Of a DNA stretch of 64,000 nt, positions 7,785 through 16,235 are shown piece by piece. The DNA is from a virus. The stretch is from positions 16,595 through 80,594 of IMG/VR virus record IMGVR_UViG_3300047089_000113, one strand, 5' to 3'. The notes under the pieces are model-generated. The model was not told where the DNA came from, searched no databases, and saw only the letters and a program-made list of their open reading frames with translations. Each line of letters begins with the position of its first letter. Positions within the stretch are counted from its first letter, which is position 1. The translations under genes and the position numbers were made by a program.

Positions 7785-7928
7785 TCAGGATTGCTGCTGC
7801 GCGATGGCCTGATCCGTAACCTCGGTGGCAAATTCCTCGGCGCGTTCTTCGTCCATGCCCTTGCTCACCAGAAGCTCTGTCCACACGTCGATGAGGTACT
7901 GGCGATCCTCTGGTTTGACGGTCGCCAT
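7785..7928 (-). CDS. small acidic protein
   Basis: 47 aa: starts MATVKPEDRQYLIDVW and ends with QAIAQQQS. ATG 7928 overlaps the stop of the membrane-anchored gene (TGATG), and the codons show the genome's G/C third-position bias. Mostly helical and acidic. Role unknown; too short for most gene callers. Confidence 0.55.
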   Translation of the reverse strand: MATVKPEDRQYLIDVWTELLVSKGMDEERAEEFATEVTDQAIAQQQS

Positions 7929-8797
7929 CACAGCTTCTTAAAGAACTCGATGATGGTCTGGATCAGGAACGGACCCACCGTGGCGATGATCGGCAGGATC
8001 TCGGGAGCGCCCGACTTCACCGCGAGATAGGCCAGGGCACCGCCCGTGACGGCAAGACCGGCCTCGGTGGCGAGCTTCATCTTGGCCTTGCGGCCCGCCC
8101 AGGTGTCTTCTTCCTTCTTGGCCTCTGCCAGCTTCTGGCTTACGAGCTGCTGGGCCTGGGCCACCGCCTGCTGGGCCTTGCTCTCGGCCAGCGGCGCGAC
8201 CTGGGTGGCGATGAGCTGCTGGTGGATAAGCTGCTCGCGCCTGGTCGGCTGCACCTTGCCGCTGACCTGGTAGGCAACCTCGGCCGCCTTGTTCTCGGGC
8301 GCGATGTCCGCCGGGACCTTGATCTGCTTGGCCAGCTCCTGCTGGATGAGCTGGCGCAGGTGCTCGTCGGAGACGTCGCTGCCCGCGCCGAGACTGCCGG
8401 TGCTGCTGGCGTGGCGGGACTGGGCGGCCTGTATCCGCCGCAGCCGTGCCGCCCGCTTGGCTTCCGTGCCGACAGCGCCGCCGGGGCCGACCCACTTCCC
8501 GCCCTTGCCCCGTCGTTCGGTGCGCCAGGCTTCGTTGGCCAGGTCGATGAGCTGGCTGGTGATGGTGTCACCCGCCAACTGCCCCAGGAGCGTGCCTTCT
8601 CCGACCACGGGTCCAGTATCCAGCGTCCCGGCCAATCTGGAAAGCATCACGCCCGCATCCTGGATCTCGCGCAGCTCCGCGCCGGTCGCGGCGATGGCCA
8701 TCTCGCGCACCTGGCTGAGCGCGCTGGCGACCCGGCCCGCCGGGTCTTCCCAGGCCCATTTGGCGATGCTGAGTGCCCGCTGCCCGTCTGGTGTCAT
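7928..8797 (-). CDS. coiled-coil protein with C-terminal hydrophobic segment
   Basis: 289 aa. Residues 1-100 are helical; 105-125 are basic; about 130-235 is Gln/Ala/Lys-rich likely coiled coil (QQAVAQAQQLVSQKLAEAKK). The end contains a hydrophobic stretch (AGLAVTGGALAYLAVKSG and PIIATVGPFLIQTIIEFF). It lies between a giant modular protein and the protease gene and overlaps upstream by ATGA. An internal virion or membrane-interacting ejection protein is possible; this is inference. Confidence 0.6.
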   Translation of the reverse strand: MTPDGQRALSIAKWAWEDPAGRVASALSQVREMAIAATGAELREIQDAGVMLSRLAGTLDTGPVVGEGTLLGQLAGDTITSQLIDLANEAWRTERRGKGGKWVGPGGAVGTEAKRAARLRRIQAAQSRHASSTGSLGAGSDVSDEHLRQLIQQELAKQIKVPADIAPENKAAEVAYQVSGKVQPTRREQLIHQQLIATQVAPLAESKAQQAVAQAQQLVSQKLAEAKKEEDTWAGRKAKMKLATEAGLAVTGGALAYLAVKSGAPEILPIIATVGPFLIQTIIEFFKKL

Positions 8798-11700
8798 GCC
8801 GCTTCCGCCATCTCGCGCTGCTTCTCGACCACCTGCTGGAAGGCCGCGCTCTTGGCTGACCTGAACGCCTGCCTGGCCGCGCCCTCCGGGTTATCGGTGT
8901 TCCACTGCTGAAGGATGCTCTCGGTGATCGTGCTGGCCATCTGGTCCATGAACGCCTTGTCCGCGCGCATCTTCGGCTCGTCGGTGGTCATCGCCAGGGC
9001 GAGTTGCGCCGCCATGGCCTGGACCTTGCCGGATGCTCCCTGGCGGTTCACCTGGTTAGCCAGTTCAACGATCCGCGCCCTGCCCTGCGGGCTGTCCAGG
9101 ATCAGGTTCTCCTGCTGGACCACCTGCTGCACCCAGTCCTGGGCGTCCTTGGTCTGCGACGGGTAGTGCCCCCAGGCGTTGCCGTTGTGGATCTCGTCCG
9201 GGTTGTTGATGGTCTCGGCCATCTCCTTCACGGTGTGACCGGGGAACGTCCGGGCCTGCCGGTCCCCGATGCCCATCTGGTCAAAAAACTCGGGAGCGTG
9301 GTGGATCGCGCCCAGCTCGGTGAAGCCTTCCTCGATCTGGGATACGGCGAAGACCTGGTACGCCTTCTCGTTGGCCTTCGCCGTGCCCGCCGGGACCACG
9401 CCGTGGATCATCTCGTGCGCCAGCACCTCGAACGCATCGGGGTAGCGGACGGGATCGTCCGGGCGGTCGCTGGCGTCCTTGATCGCGGCGGCTACGTTGT
9501 CCGCGATGGACAAGGTGCCGTTCCACTCCATCTCGGCCAGGATGTGCGGCTTGGACTCCTTGCGGTAGAGGCTGGCTTCACCGTCCCATTCCTCGTGACT
9601 GCCGCCGAGCAGGCGCGGGATGATGTTCGCCGCCTTGGTCGTCTCGGCCACGACCGCCGTATCCAGCTCCTGCTCATTCGGGATCGGCGGGCCGACGAAC
9701 GGGACAGCCGCCGCGCGCAGCAGCTTGCCGATGTGCATCTGCTCGGTGCGGCCCCTGGTCCAGCGTCCCCGGAAGTCACGCAGCTCATCGGGATGGAACG
9801 CGAGGTCTAGGAGCGGTGCGTCAATCCCGCCTGGACCTGCTCGGCTATCTTCTCCGCTGCCGCCAGCCGCTCGTCCTCCGGGAGGTCCCAGTAGCCAGGC
9901 GGGATAGGCACGATCACCTTCGGCGTTGGCGTGCTCGATGATGCTTCCGCCACCGGTTCCTCCAGTCTGGATCTCCGCGCCGTTGTTCACGTCCCAGATG
10001 GCGATCTGGTTGCGCTCGGCTGCCGCGCGCACCGCCTCGGACTTGCTGGTGATGTTGTCGCTCGGCTCCAGCCATAGCTTACCGCCGTGTACCCACCCGC
10101 CGAGGAACGTGCTCCGGTCCCTGAAGGCCGACTTCTCGGACATCAGCATGTCGTCAATAGCACGGGTCAGGGCCTTGCGATCGTCCAGGACCGACTCGGG
10201 GAAGACGTGCGTGTGATCGGTCTGCGCCACCATGTAGCCGGTCTTCGGCTCACCGCCGGTATGCAGGCTGACGCTGAAGCCCTCGCGGTTCTGGCGCATG
10301 ATGTCGGCGGCCTCGCCTACCGCGCCGAACTTCGCCCAGCGCCCCCGGTCATCGCGGAGCTGGTCCGGGTTGAACGCCATGTCGATCAGCGGCTCGCTGT
10401 CCGTGTTCGCGCCCTCGACCAGCCTGGCGTTGCCCAGCGCCCGGCCGCCGATGCCCATGCCGACAGCGAAGGAGATGGCGTAGGGGATGGCCAGCCGGGC
10501 TGGCAGGCCGATCCGCTGGACCTCGATCTCCTTCGGCCCGAGCCCGGCGTACGCCAGCGCCTCATCTGACGCCCATCGGTGGTGCCCGTCGATCACGTAG
10601 TTGTCGCTGGTGACCCAGATGGGCTCCTTCAGCATCTTCCGCACGGCCGGGACGTTCTTCTCGGCCGCCGCCGTGATGCCCGCCACCGTCGCGGCGGTGA
10701 GCTGGGTCTGGGTGGCGCGCAGGTTACCGGCCGGTACGCGCTCGTTCTTGACGTCGATGCCGTCGCGCCTGAGCTGGTCACGGAACTCGGGGTCCAGCTC
10801 GATGAACTTGTTGGCCCCGCCCGCCAGCAGCGCCGCCTCGGAGCCGGGCCGGGCCGGGCCGTTGAGCTGCGGCATGTCGGTGCGCGGGATGCCCAGGGTC
10901 TGCTCGTTGAACAGCCGGGTGCCCTTGACGCTGACCAGGCCCAGGTCCCAGGGCGGCTCGTTGTCCCGCGTGTAGCCCTGCGCGCTGGCCTTCGCGTTCA
11001 CCGCGTCGAGCAGCGGCTTGATCTCGGCCGGGCTGCTCAGCCGGACGTGGCTGCCAGCCGCCATCAGGTCCACGGCGCGGCCCATGTCGCCCTGGGCGTC
11101 GATCGGGTCCTCGGGGGTACCGGCACCGTCAGGCCGTCCCGGCAAGTTCAGCGGCTTGCGCTGGTCGGCTGCCTCCATCGACGGGATCTGCGGGTCGTAG
11201 CCCTCGAACCGCCCCCGGTAGCCGTGCCGCTCCAGGCTGGCCGCGTGCGACTCCAGCCCGCCGCCGCCGTGGGTCCACCGGCCGGTGATGTCCCGTTCCT
11301 CGTGCAGCCAGCCGGTGCCCATGTCAAGCACCTGGGCGGACAGCAGGCGTTCAGTTTCCTGAACGTTCGAGAACTGCTCGGTCAGCAGCCCGGTGGTGCC
11401 GGGCACCAGCGTGTAGCCGTGCCGGGCGGCTTCCGCCTGCCACTTGTCCCAGGCGTTGCGCAGCATGGTGGACCGGCCCTTGGACAGCCGCCGTCCGCCC
11501 CGGCTGGCGGCCACCGATGAGGACAGCTCGTGCGCGGCCTCGTCCTCGGCCTCGTTGATCCGCTGCTGGCGCAGCCAGGTGATCGCCTGCACCTGGTGCG
11601 GGCTGACCGGCGTGCCCCGCGCGCTGATCTCCAGGGCGGCGTTGCGGTAGGTGTCGGCCACGTACTGGTAGTAGCGGTCCTTGCCGATCGGGGCCTTGTC

Positions 11701-12354
11701 GGCTTCCTTCTTGGGCAGCCGCTCGTCCATAGCCACGGTCATCGCGTGCCGGTCGATGACCACCTGGCCGAGGTGATCGTCCGGCTCGTCACCGCCCGCG
11801 CGGATCAGCCGGGCGAACGCCTTGGTCTTGGAGCTGTTGTTGGCCTCGTCGGCGTCCATGCCGTCGATGGCTTCCTGGGCGTTGGCCTGCATCGAGCCGG
11901 TGATCATGCCCTCGCCCGGCCCGAGCGCCCGGTTCTCGTCCAGCGACCGGTCGGCGTTGAACATGTTGACCGCCCAGCCGGTCTGCGGGGACAGGGCGGC
12001 GATCACGCCCGCGTTCTTCTCGATGTCTCCCTGGTCCATCTTGGCGGCCAGGTTGTGCGCGTCGGCGTACCAGCGCATCCCCTGGGCGCGCTCCTGGGCA
12101 TCGGAATCGTCGTAGGCGGCGACCACGTTGGCCGCGCTGACCGGGTGCTCCTTGAAGAACGGGTGATCGGCGGGGGTGCGGTAGTAGTAGGACCCGCGCC
12201 GCTTGGCCAGGATCAGCCGGTCGGGGTCCGGCGCGGTGTACGCCTCGCCGCCCTTGGTCCAGCGCCCGCGCTCGTCGCGCTTCTCGAACGGGTCGAACCG
12301 CCAGCCCAGCTCCAGCTCATCCGGGCCGGTGAACCACTCCAGCAGCTCGGTCAT
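8794..12354 (-). CDS. giant modular (polyvalent-type) protein with ParB-like and HExxH domains
   Basis: 1186 aa. Four RGRW tags occur at about residues 20-36 (FDPFEKRDERGRWTKGG), 352-366, 661-677 and 853-868. Module 1 (40-270) has ALSPQTGW, VIDRHAM and HQVQAITWLRQQR, resembling a phage domain likened to HhH-type glycosylases (tentative). Module 2 (400-640) is ParB/sulfiredoxin-like with VIDGHHRW at 587-594. Module 3 (680-800) carries the phage motif FLGGWVHGGKLWLEPS. Module 4 (870-1080) has AHEMIHGV with HExxH at 980-984 and a possible third ligand at E1008 or E1013, a zincin-like metallopeptidase. The protein lies in the head operon, so virion packaging and injection are plausible but inferred. 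Confidence 0.75.
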   Translation of the reverse strand: MTELLEWFTGPDELELGWRFDPFEKRDERGRWTKGGEAYTAPDPDRLILAKRRGSYYYRTPADHPFFKEHPVSAANVVAAYDDSDAQERAQGMRWYADAHNLAAKMDQGDIEKNAGVIAALSPQTGWAVNMFNADRSLDENRALGPGEGMITGSMQANAQEAIDGMDADEANNSSKTKAFARLIRAGGDEPDDHLGQVVIDRHAMTVAMDERLPKKEADKAPIGKDRYYQYVADTYRNAALEISARGTPVSPHQVQAITWLRQQRINEAEDEAAHELSSSVAASRGGRRLSKGRSTMLRNAWDKWQAEAARHGYTLVPGTTGLLTEQFSNVQETERLLSAQVLDMGTGWLHEERDITGRWTHGGGGLESHAASLERHGYRGRFEGYDPQIPSMEAADQRKPLNLPGRPDGAGTPEDPIDAQGDMGRAVDLMAAGSHVRLSSPAEIKPLLDAVNAKASAQGYTRDNEPPWDLGLVSVKGTRLFNEQTLGIPRTDMPQLNGPARPGSEAALLAGGANKFIELDPEFRDQLRRDGIDVKNERVPAGNLRATQTQLTAATVAGITAAAEKNVPAVRKMLKEPIWVTSDNYVIDGHHRWASDEALAYAGLGPKEIEVQRIGLPARLAIPYAISFAVGMGIGGRALGNARLVEGANTDSEPLIDMAFNPDQLRDDRGRWAKFGAVGEAADIMRQNREGFSVSLHTGGEPKTGYMVAQTDHTHVFPESVLDDRKALTRAIDDMLMSEKSAFRDRSTFLGGWVHGGKLWLEPSDNITSKSEAVRAAAERNQIAIWDVNNGAEIQTGGTGGGSIIEHANAEGDRAYPAWLLGPPGGRAAGGSGEDSRAGPGGIDAPLLDLAFHPDELRDFRGRWTRGRTEQMHIGKLLRAAAVPFVGPPIPNEQELDTAVVAETTKAANIIPRLLGGSHEEWDGEASLYRKESKPHILAEMEWNGTLSIADNVAAAIKDASDRPDDPVRYPDAFEVLAHEMIHGVVPAGTAKANEKAYQVFAVSQIEEGFTELGAIHHAPEFFDQMGIGDRQARTFPGHTVKEMAETINNPDEIHNGNAWGHYPSQTKDAQDWVQQVVQQENLILDSPQGRARIVELANQVNRQGASGKVQAMAAQLALAMTTDEPKMRADKAFMDQMASTITESILQQWNTDNPEGAARQAFRSAKSAAFQQVVEKQREMAEAA

Positions 12355-15300
12355 GCTGCCTTCGCCCGTGCCTGCTTCTCCAGCTCACCGGCCTCGGCCT
12401 TGCCAGCCGCAGCCCTGACCTCGGGGTGCACCTTGCCGCCGCCCGCTGCCCAGCGCCGGATTGCCGCTCGGGCAATCGCGTACGCCTTGTCCTCGGACAT
12501 GCCGCGCTTCTCGATCAGTGCCTTGACGATCTGCTGGAGGTACGGGGTGTGACCGAGCCCCTTGACGTCATATAGTCCGGGACCGCCGGGCTTCCCGCGC
12601 GGAGCCGGTGTGACACTGAGCACACCCGTCTGCGCGGACAGCTCGGCGGCGAACTGGCTGACGGATGAGACGGTCTCCATCTGCGGGATGCGCAGCGCGC
12701 CGCGCGTCGGGTTGGACGGCAGGCGGGTGCCGACGTAGTGACCCGGATGCGCTGCCCGGCGCGAGATCGGGCTGTAGGTCCGCTCCCGCCAGCCGGTGGC
12801 CTGCTTCGGCACCCGGTCCAGTTGCTTCTCCAGCTCGGCCAGGTCCCTGGTCCACATGCCGCTGGCCTCGGTGACGTTCGCCTGCTTGGCGACCTCCAGG
12901 TGTATCCGCGCCGACTTCATGTCCCGCCCGGCCAGCGAGTGAGCCAGGTTGTGCAGCGCGGTCTGCAAGGTCGATGACCTGTTGCCCGGCGCGGTGTCGG
13001 AGCTGACCGCCTTCGCGCCCAGATCCTCGATCGCGCGCAGGTGCTCGAACGAGCCGGGCTGGAGCCCGGCCGCGAACTTGGTCGGGTCCACCTTGATCCA
13101 GCCGTGGATGTAGCCCTTCGGCCCGACCAGATCGAGCGGCGTGGCGAGATTCCTGGCCCTGGCCAGCACCGCCTGCGCCTTGCTGTGGGACGCGCCGCCC
13201 TTGCGCAGCTTCGCGTACAGCTTCTGCTTGCGCGCATCACCGCCGAACATCGCGCTGAAGCCCCTGGCCTCCTTGCCGGACAGGTGCCTGCCGAACGGGC
13301 CGGGGATGCCCGCCACGCCGGTTACCGCCTCGTTGCGCATCGCCTGCTTGCTGACGTGCCCGCCGCTGACGTGGCCGCGCCTGGCCCCGAGCATGCTGGC
13401 CATGCCCGCTGCCTCGTGCCGGGAGACGTGCTTGCCGGTCAGGGCCGAGATCGGCATCTGCGCGGGGTCCTTGATCCAGCCGTGCCGGTAGCCCTTCGGG
13501 CCTGCCAGCTCGATGGCGTCGGTCACGTCCTCCCAGGACAGCGCGGCAGCCCGCTTCGTGTAGCTGGCGATCTCCCTCGCGTAGGTGCCGATCTGCCGGT
13601 TGATGGCCGCCGCCTCGGACGCGGCGGACAGCGGCCCGGCCGCCTTCTTGGCTCCCGCCGCCTTCCCGGTCTTGGCCCTGGCACCCGCCGCCGAGATGGC
13701 TGCCGCGCCCCTCTTGGCCGGTGCGCCCTTCTTGGCCGGGGTGGACGTGGCGGCCTTGCCGATCTGGCCCGCCTGGGTGGCCTTGTTCCGGGCGTCCAGC
13801 GCGGTGATCCGGCCGCTGGCGAGCGCCTTCAGTATCCGGCGCAGCGTCTCGATCCTGGCCCGGTCATTGGCGATGGCCGCGAGCAGCGCAGACTTCGCCT
13901 GCTGATTCGCTGACTTCTGCGCGGGCTTCTTCTGGGCTGCCCCGCCGCTGCTGCCCTTGATGAACTGCCCGCCGGTAGCGATACCGGCACCCGCGCGGGC
14001 CTGGCCAGGGTTGCCAGCCGGGTTGAACAGCTCTACAACGCGAAAGGGCGCGGCCCCGGTAGGCGTGGCAAAGCCAGCCGGGGGCACGGCCTTTCCCGCG
14101 TCAAAGCTCTTGCCGATGCTCCGCAGCACGGCCATCGCCCGGCTGTGCGAGTGCCCCCTGGCCCGCAGCGTCTTGTAGGCCCGCTGCTTCCTCGGGCTCA
14201 TGCTCCTGACCCGGCTCTCCAGCGGCAGGCCGGTGCCCGCTGCCGCCGCCTCGGTGGCCGAGCCAGCCTGGAACAGCTTGCCCAGTGACCCGCCGGACGC
14301 CGGGACGAAGTGATGCGTCGGGGTCCTGGGGAAGCGCAGGGACGGCGGGCCTTCCACGAACTTGTACTTCTTGCCCCGGATCGTGATCGGCGGCCCGGCC
14401 CCCCTGGCGGCCTCGGCCTTCTTCTGCGCCTCGATGCCCCCGCCGATCTTGATCCAGCCGTGCCTGAAGCGGAACGCCAGATCGACCTCGTTGGAGAACT
14501 GCGCCGTGGCGAGCTGGCGGGCCTGCTCCCGGTGGTTGGCCTCGGAAGCGAAATCGCCGCGCCTGTGCGCCGCGCCCGCTATCTTCAGGTGCAGCGCCAT
14601 GGACAGCTTGCGCTTCTTCTCGCTGCGCCCGGCCGACTGGCTGGCCCCCAGTGCCCTGATCAGCCCGGCTCGCCGGGCCATCTTCATGCTCGCGGTGCCC
14701 GCCATCATGCCGGGGACACCCTGCCACCGGCCGTGCCGGTCGCGCACCTCATCCGGGTTGTACCGCAGCTCGACCACGAAGCGGTCCTCGATGCCGTACG
14801 CGGCCAGGTTGAACTCGCTGCCCATCGTCTTAGCACCGGGCTCGGCCCAGGTGCCCTTCAGGTGGTGCGCCACGCCCATCCGCTTCGCGTTCTTCTGGAT
14901 GGCACGCTTCAGCACTCCGCGCTTGCCCGGCGCGACCCGGCCGACCGCCTTCAGCGCCTTGTGCAGGTAGCTCACGTTCGGCATCGGGTAGCTGGTGCCG
15001 TACGCGGTCTGTCCCTTCTTCTGGAGCGCCCGCCTGCCAGCCGCCGTCTCATGATGGGGCACGGCGGCCAGCTCGATCGCGCCCAGCACATCGCCCCAGC
15101 TTGCGGCGACGTTCATCGGCGGCGGTGCCGGTGCTGATGATGTGCGCATGGCTCTCTCCTGGGCCTGCTGGTCCCGCTCGTCGCGGCGTTCCTGGCCGAT
15201 AGCCCGGTTGGACCCGTGGATGTCCTCGATGTCCTTGACCAGCAGCAGGTGCCGGTGGGCCTGCTGCATGAACGCCTTGCCGCGCATGTGCCCGGCGTCA

Positions 15301-15557
15301 TCGTGCACGCCGTGGCGTCGGAGCTGGACCGGCTGGAGCCCGAAGATCGCGGCGTTCAGGTGACGCTGGGAGCTATTCGTGCGCCCGGCGTCCAGCTCGC
15401 GCGCCGCGTCCCGCAGGTGGTCGTGCACCGCCATCTCGGGGTAGGCATCGGCCATGTCGGCGGCCAGCTTGCGCAGGCTGGCCGATGTTCGCTGCTTCAT
15501 CGGGCCGGTGGAGATGGCCCGGTGGAACCGGGGAGGTCCCTGCGGCTGCTCGGACAT
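12351..15557 (-). CDS. giant modular virion-region protein with HGWIK and RGRW-type tags
   Basis: 1068 aa, basic. Recurrent elements: WGDVLGAIELA (154-164) and WEDVTDAIELA (675-685); GPKGYRHGWIK (686-696), GPKGYIHGWIK (812-822) and FRFRHGWIK (362-370); an RGRW-like tag DRHGRW (273-278); and a GGQF variant near 510-535. Helical SHxKA repeats occur at 456-485 and 776-805. An Ala/Lys-rich linker lies at 600-650. The C-terminus (1005-1060: ALIEKRGMSEDKAYAIARAA, then VHPEVRAAA) is a recurrent actinophage head-protein ending. No catalytic centre was found. Its overlap with the 1186-aa gene (ATGA) suggests that they act together. Confidence 0.7.
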   Translation of the reverse strand: MSEQPQGPPRFHRAISTGPMKQRTSASLRKLAADMADAYPEMAVHDHLRDAARELDAGRTNSSQRHLNAAIFGLQPVQLRRHGVHDDAGHMRGKAFMQQAHRHLLLVKDIEDIHGSNRAIGQERRDERDQQAQERAMRTSSAPAPPPMNVAASWGDVLGAIELAAVPHHETAAGRRALQKKGQTAYGTSYPMPNVSYLHKALKAVGRVAPGKRGVLKRAIQKNAKRMGVAHHLKGTWAEPGAKTMGSEFNLAAYGIEDRFVVELRYNPDEVRDRHGRWQGVPGMMAGTASMKMARRAGLIRALGASQSAGRSEKKRKLSMALHLKIAGAAHRRGDFASEANHREQARQLATAQFSNEVDLAFRFRHGWIKIGGGIEAQKKAEAARGAGPPITIRGKKYKFVEGPPSLRFPRTPTHHFVPASGGSLGKLFQAGSATEAAAAGTGLPLESRVRSMSPRKQRAYKTLRARGHSHSRAMAVLRSIGKSFDAGKAVPPAGFATPTGAAPFRVVELFNPAGNPGQARAGAGIATGGQFIKGSSGGAAQKKPAQKSANQQAKSALLAAIANDRARIETLRRILKALASGRITALDARNKATQAGQIGKAATSTPAKKGAPAKRGAAAISAAGARAKTGKAAGAKKAAGPLSAASEAAAINRQIGTYAREIASYTKRAAALSWEDVTDAIELAGPKGYRHGWIKDPAQMPISALTGKHVSRHEAAGMASMLGARRGHVSGGHVSKQAMRNEAVTGVAGIPGPFGRHLSGKEARGFSAMFGGDARKQKLYAKLRKGGASHSKAQAVLARARNLATPLDLVGPKGYIHGWIKVDPTKFAAGLQPGSFEHLRAIEDLGAKAVSSDTAPGNRSSTLQTALHNLAHSLAGRDMKSARIHLEVAKQANVTEASGMWTRDLAELEKQLDRVPKQATGWRERTYSPISRRAAHPGHYVGTRLPSNPTRGALRIPQMETVSSVSQFAAELSAQTGVLSVTPAPRGKPGGPGLYDVKGLGHTPYLQQIVKALIEKRGMSEDKAYAIARAAIRRWAAGGGKVHPEVRAAAGKAEAGELEKQARAKAA

Positions 15558-15560
15558 GGC

Positions 15561-16235
15561 TCACACTCCCGCCATAGCTGGCTCGGGACTGGTGCTGGGT
15601 AGCATTCTCGCACCGATGCGCGGCGGCCCCGCGTAGCACCGGCAGTGCGGGTGCACCGAGCCGGGGTAGCCGATCAGCGGCACCGAGCTGGCCCGGAAGT
15701 TCGCGCCGTTCGCGGCCCGGCAGTCGGCGCTGGTCCGGGAGTCGAGCACCGTGTTCCAGCCGAGCATGTCGCCCCAGGTCCACGCGGCCATGTCCACCTG
15801 CATGGCCGCCTGGGCACGCTGCCAGATGGCGTCCCGGTGCTGGCCGAAATAAAGGCGCTCGCGGGCCATCCCAGCCGCGAGCGCCTTTATCACTGCCTCC
15901 CCGCGTGACCGGGCCTCAACCATGTCCCTGGTCAGCCGCCGGGCTGCGGCCAGGGCGAACTGGGCGCGGCGGATCAGGTTGGTGCGGCTGGCGTTCATCG
16001 TGGCCGATCCCGCGACCCCGGTCTGCTCGGGCGGCATCGCCATCACGACCTCCAGCGCGGCCCGCATCGCGCCCCGGCTGACCTTCCAGGTGACCAGCGC
16101 CGCGCCGCCGAGCATGGTCAGCGCGGCGACCGCGCTGGCCGCGCCGACCAGCGCGGTGGCGATGGCCGTCACCGCCGCCGCGTCAGCCGCCGCGTCCTGC
16201 TGCGGCTCCGGTGGCGGCTGCTGCGGGGTGCTCAC
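15561..16235 (-). CDS. MuF-like minor head protein (short form)
   Basis: 224 aa, GTG start overlapping the portal stop (GTGA). The C-terminal half carries the MuF signature: LDSRTSADCRAANG, a Pro/Gly segment and SVHPHCRCYAGPP. The N-terminus is hydrophobic (residues 20-50), which is unusual for MuF. WTWGDMLGW before the signature echoes the WGDVLGAIELA element in the adjacent 1068-aa protein, suggesting the longer modular tail found in other MuF proteins is here split into separate genes. The gene contains a perfect 16-bp inverted repeat (15849-15890). Confidence 0.75.
   Translation of the reverse strand: MSTPQQPPPEPQQDAAADAAAVTAIATALVGAASAVAALTMLGGAALVTWKVSRGAMRAALEVVMAMPPEQTGVAGSATMNASRTNLIRRAQFALAAARRLTRDMVEARSRGEAVIKALAAGMARERLYFGQHRDAIWQRAQAAMQVDMAAWTWGDMLGWNTVLDSRTSADCRAANGANFRASSVPLIGYPGSVHPHCRCYAGPPRIGARMLPSTSPEPAMAGV
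15849..15890. repeat. perfect 16-bp inverted repeat inside the MuF gene
   Basis: Arms 15849-15864 and 15875-15890 are perfect reverse complements around a 10-nt loop. The arms end in ATAAAGG/CCTTTAT, which forces AT-rich codons (ATA, CTT, TAT) that are rare in this genome. Candidate terminator, RNA switch or DNA recognition site within coding sequence. Confidence 0.6.
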
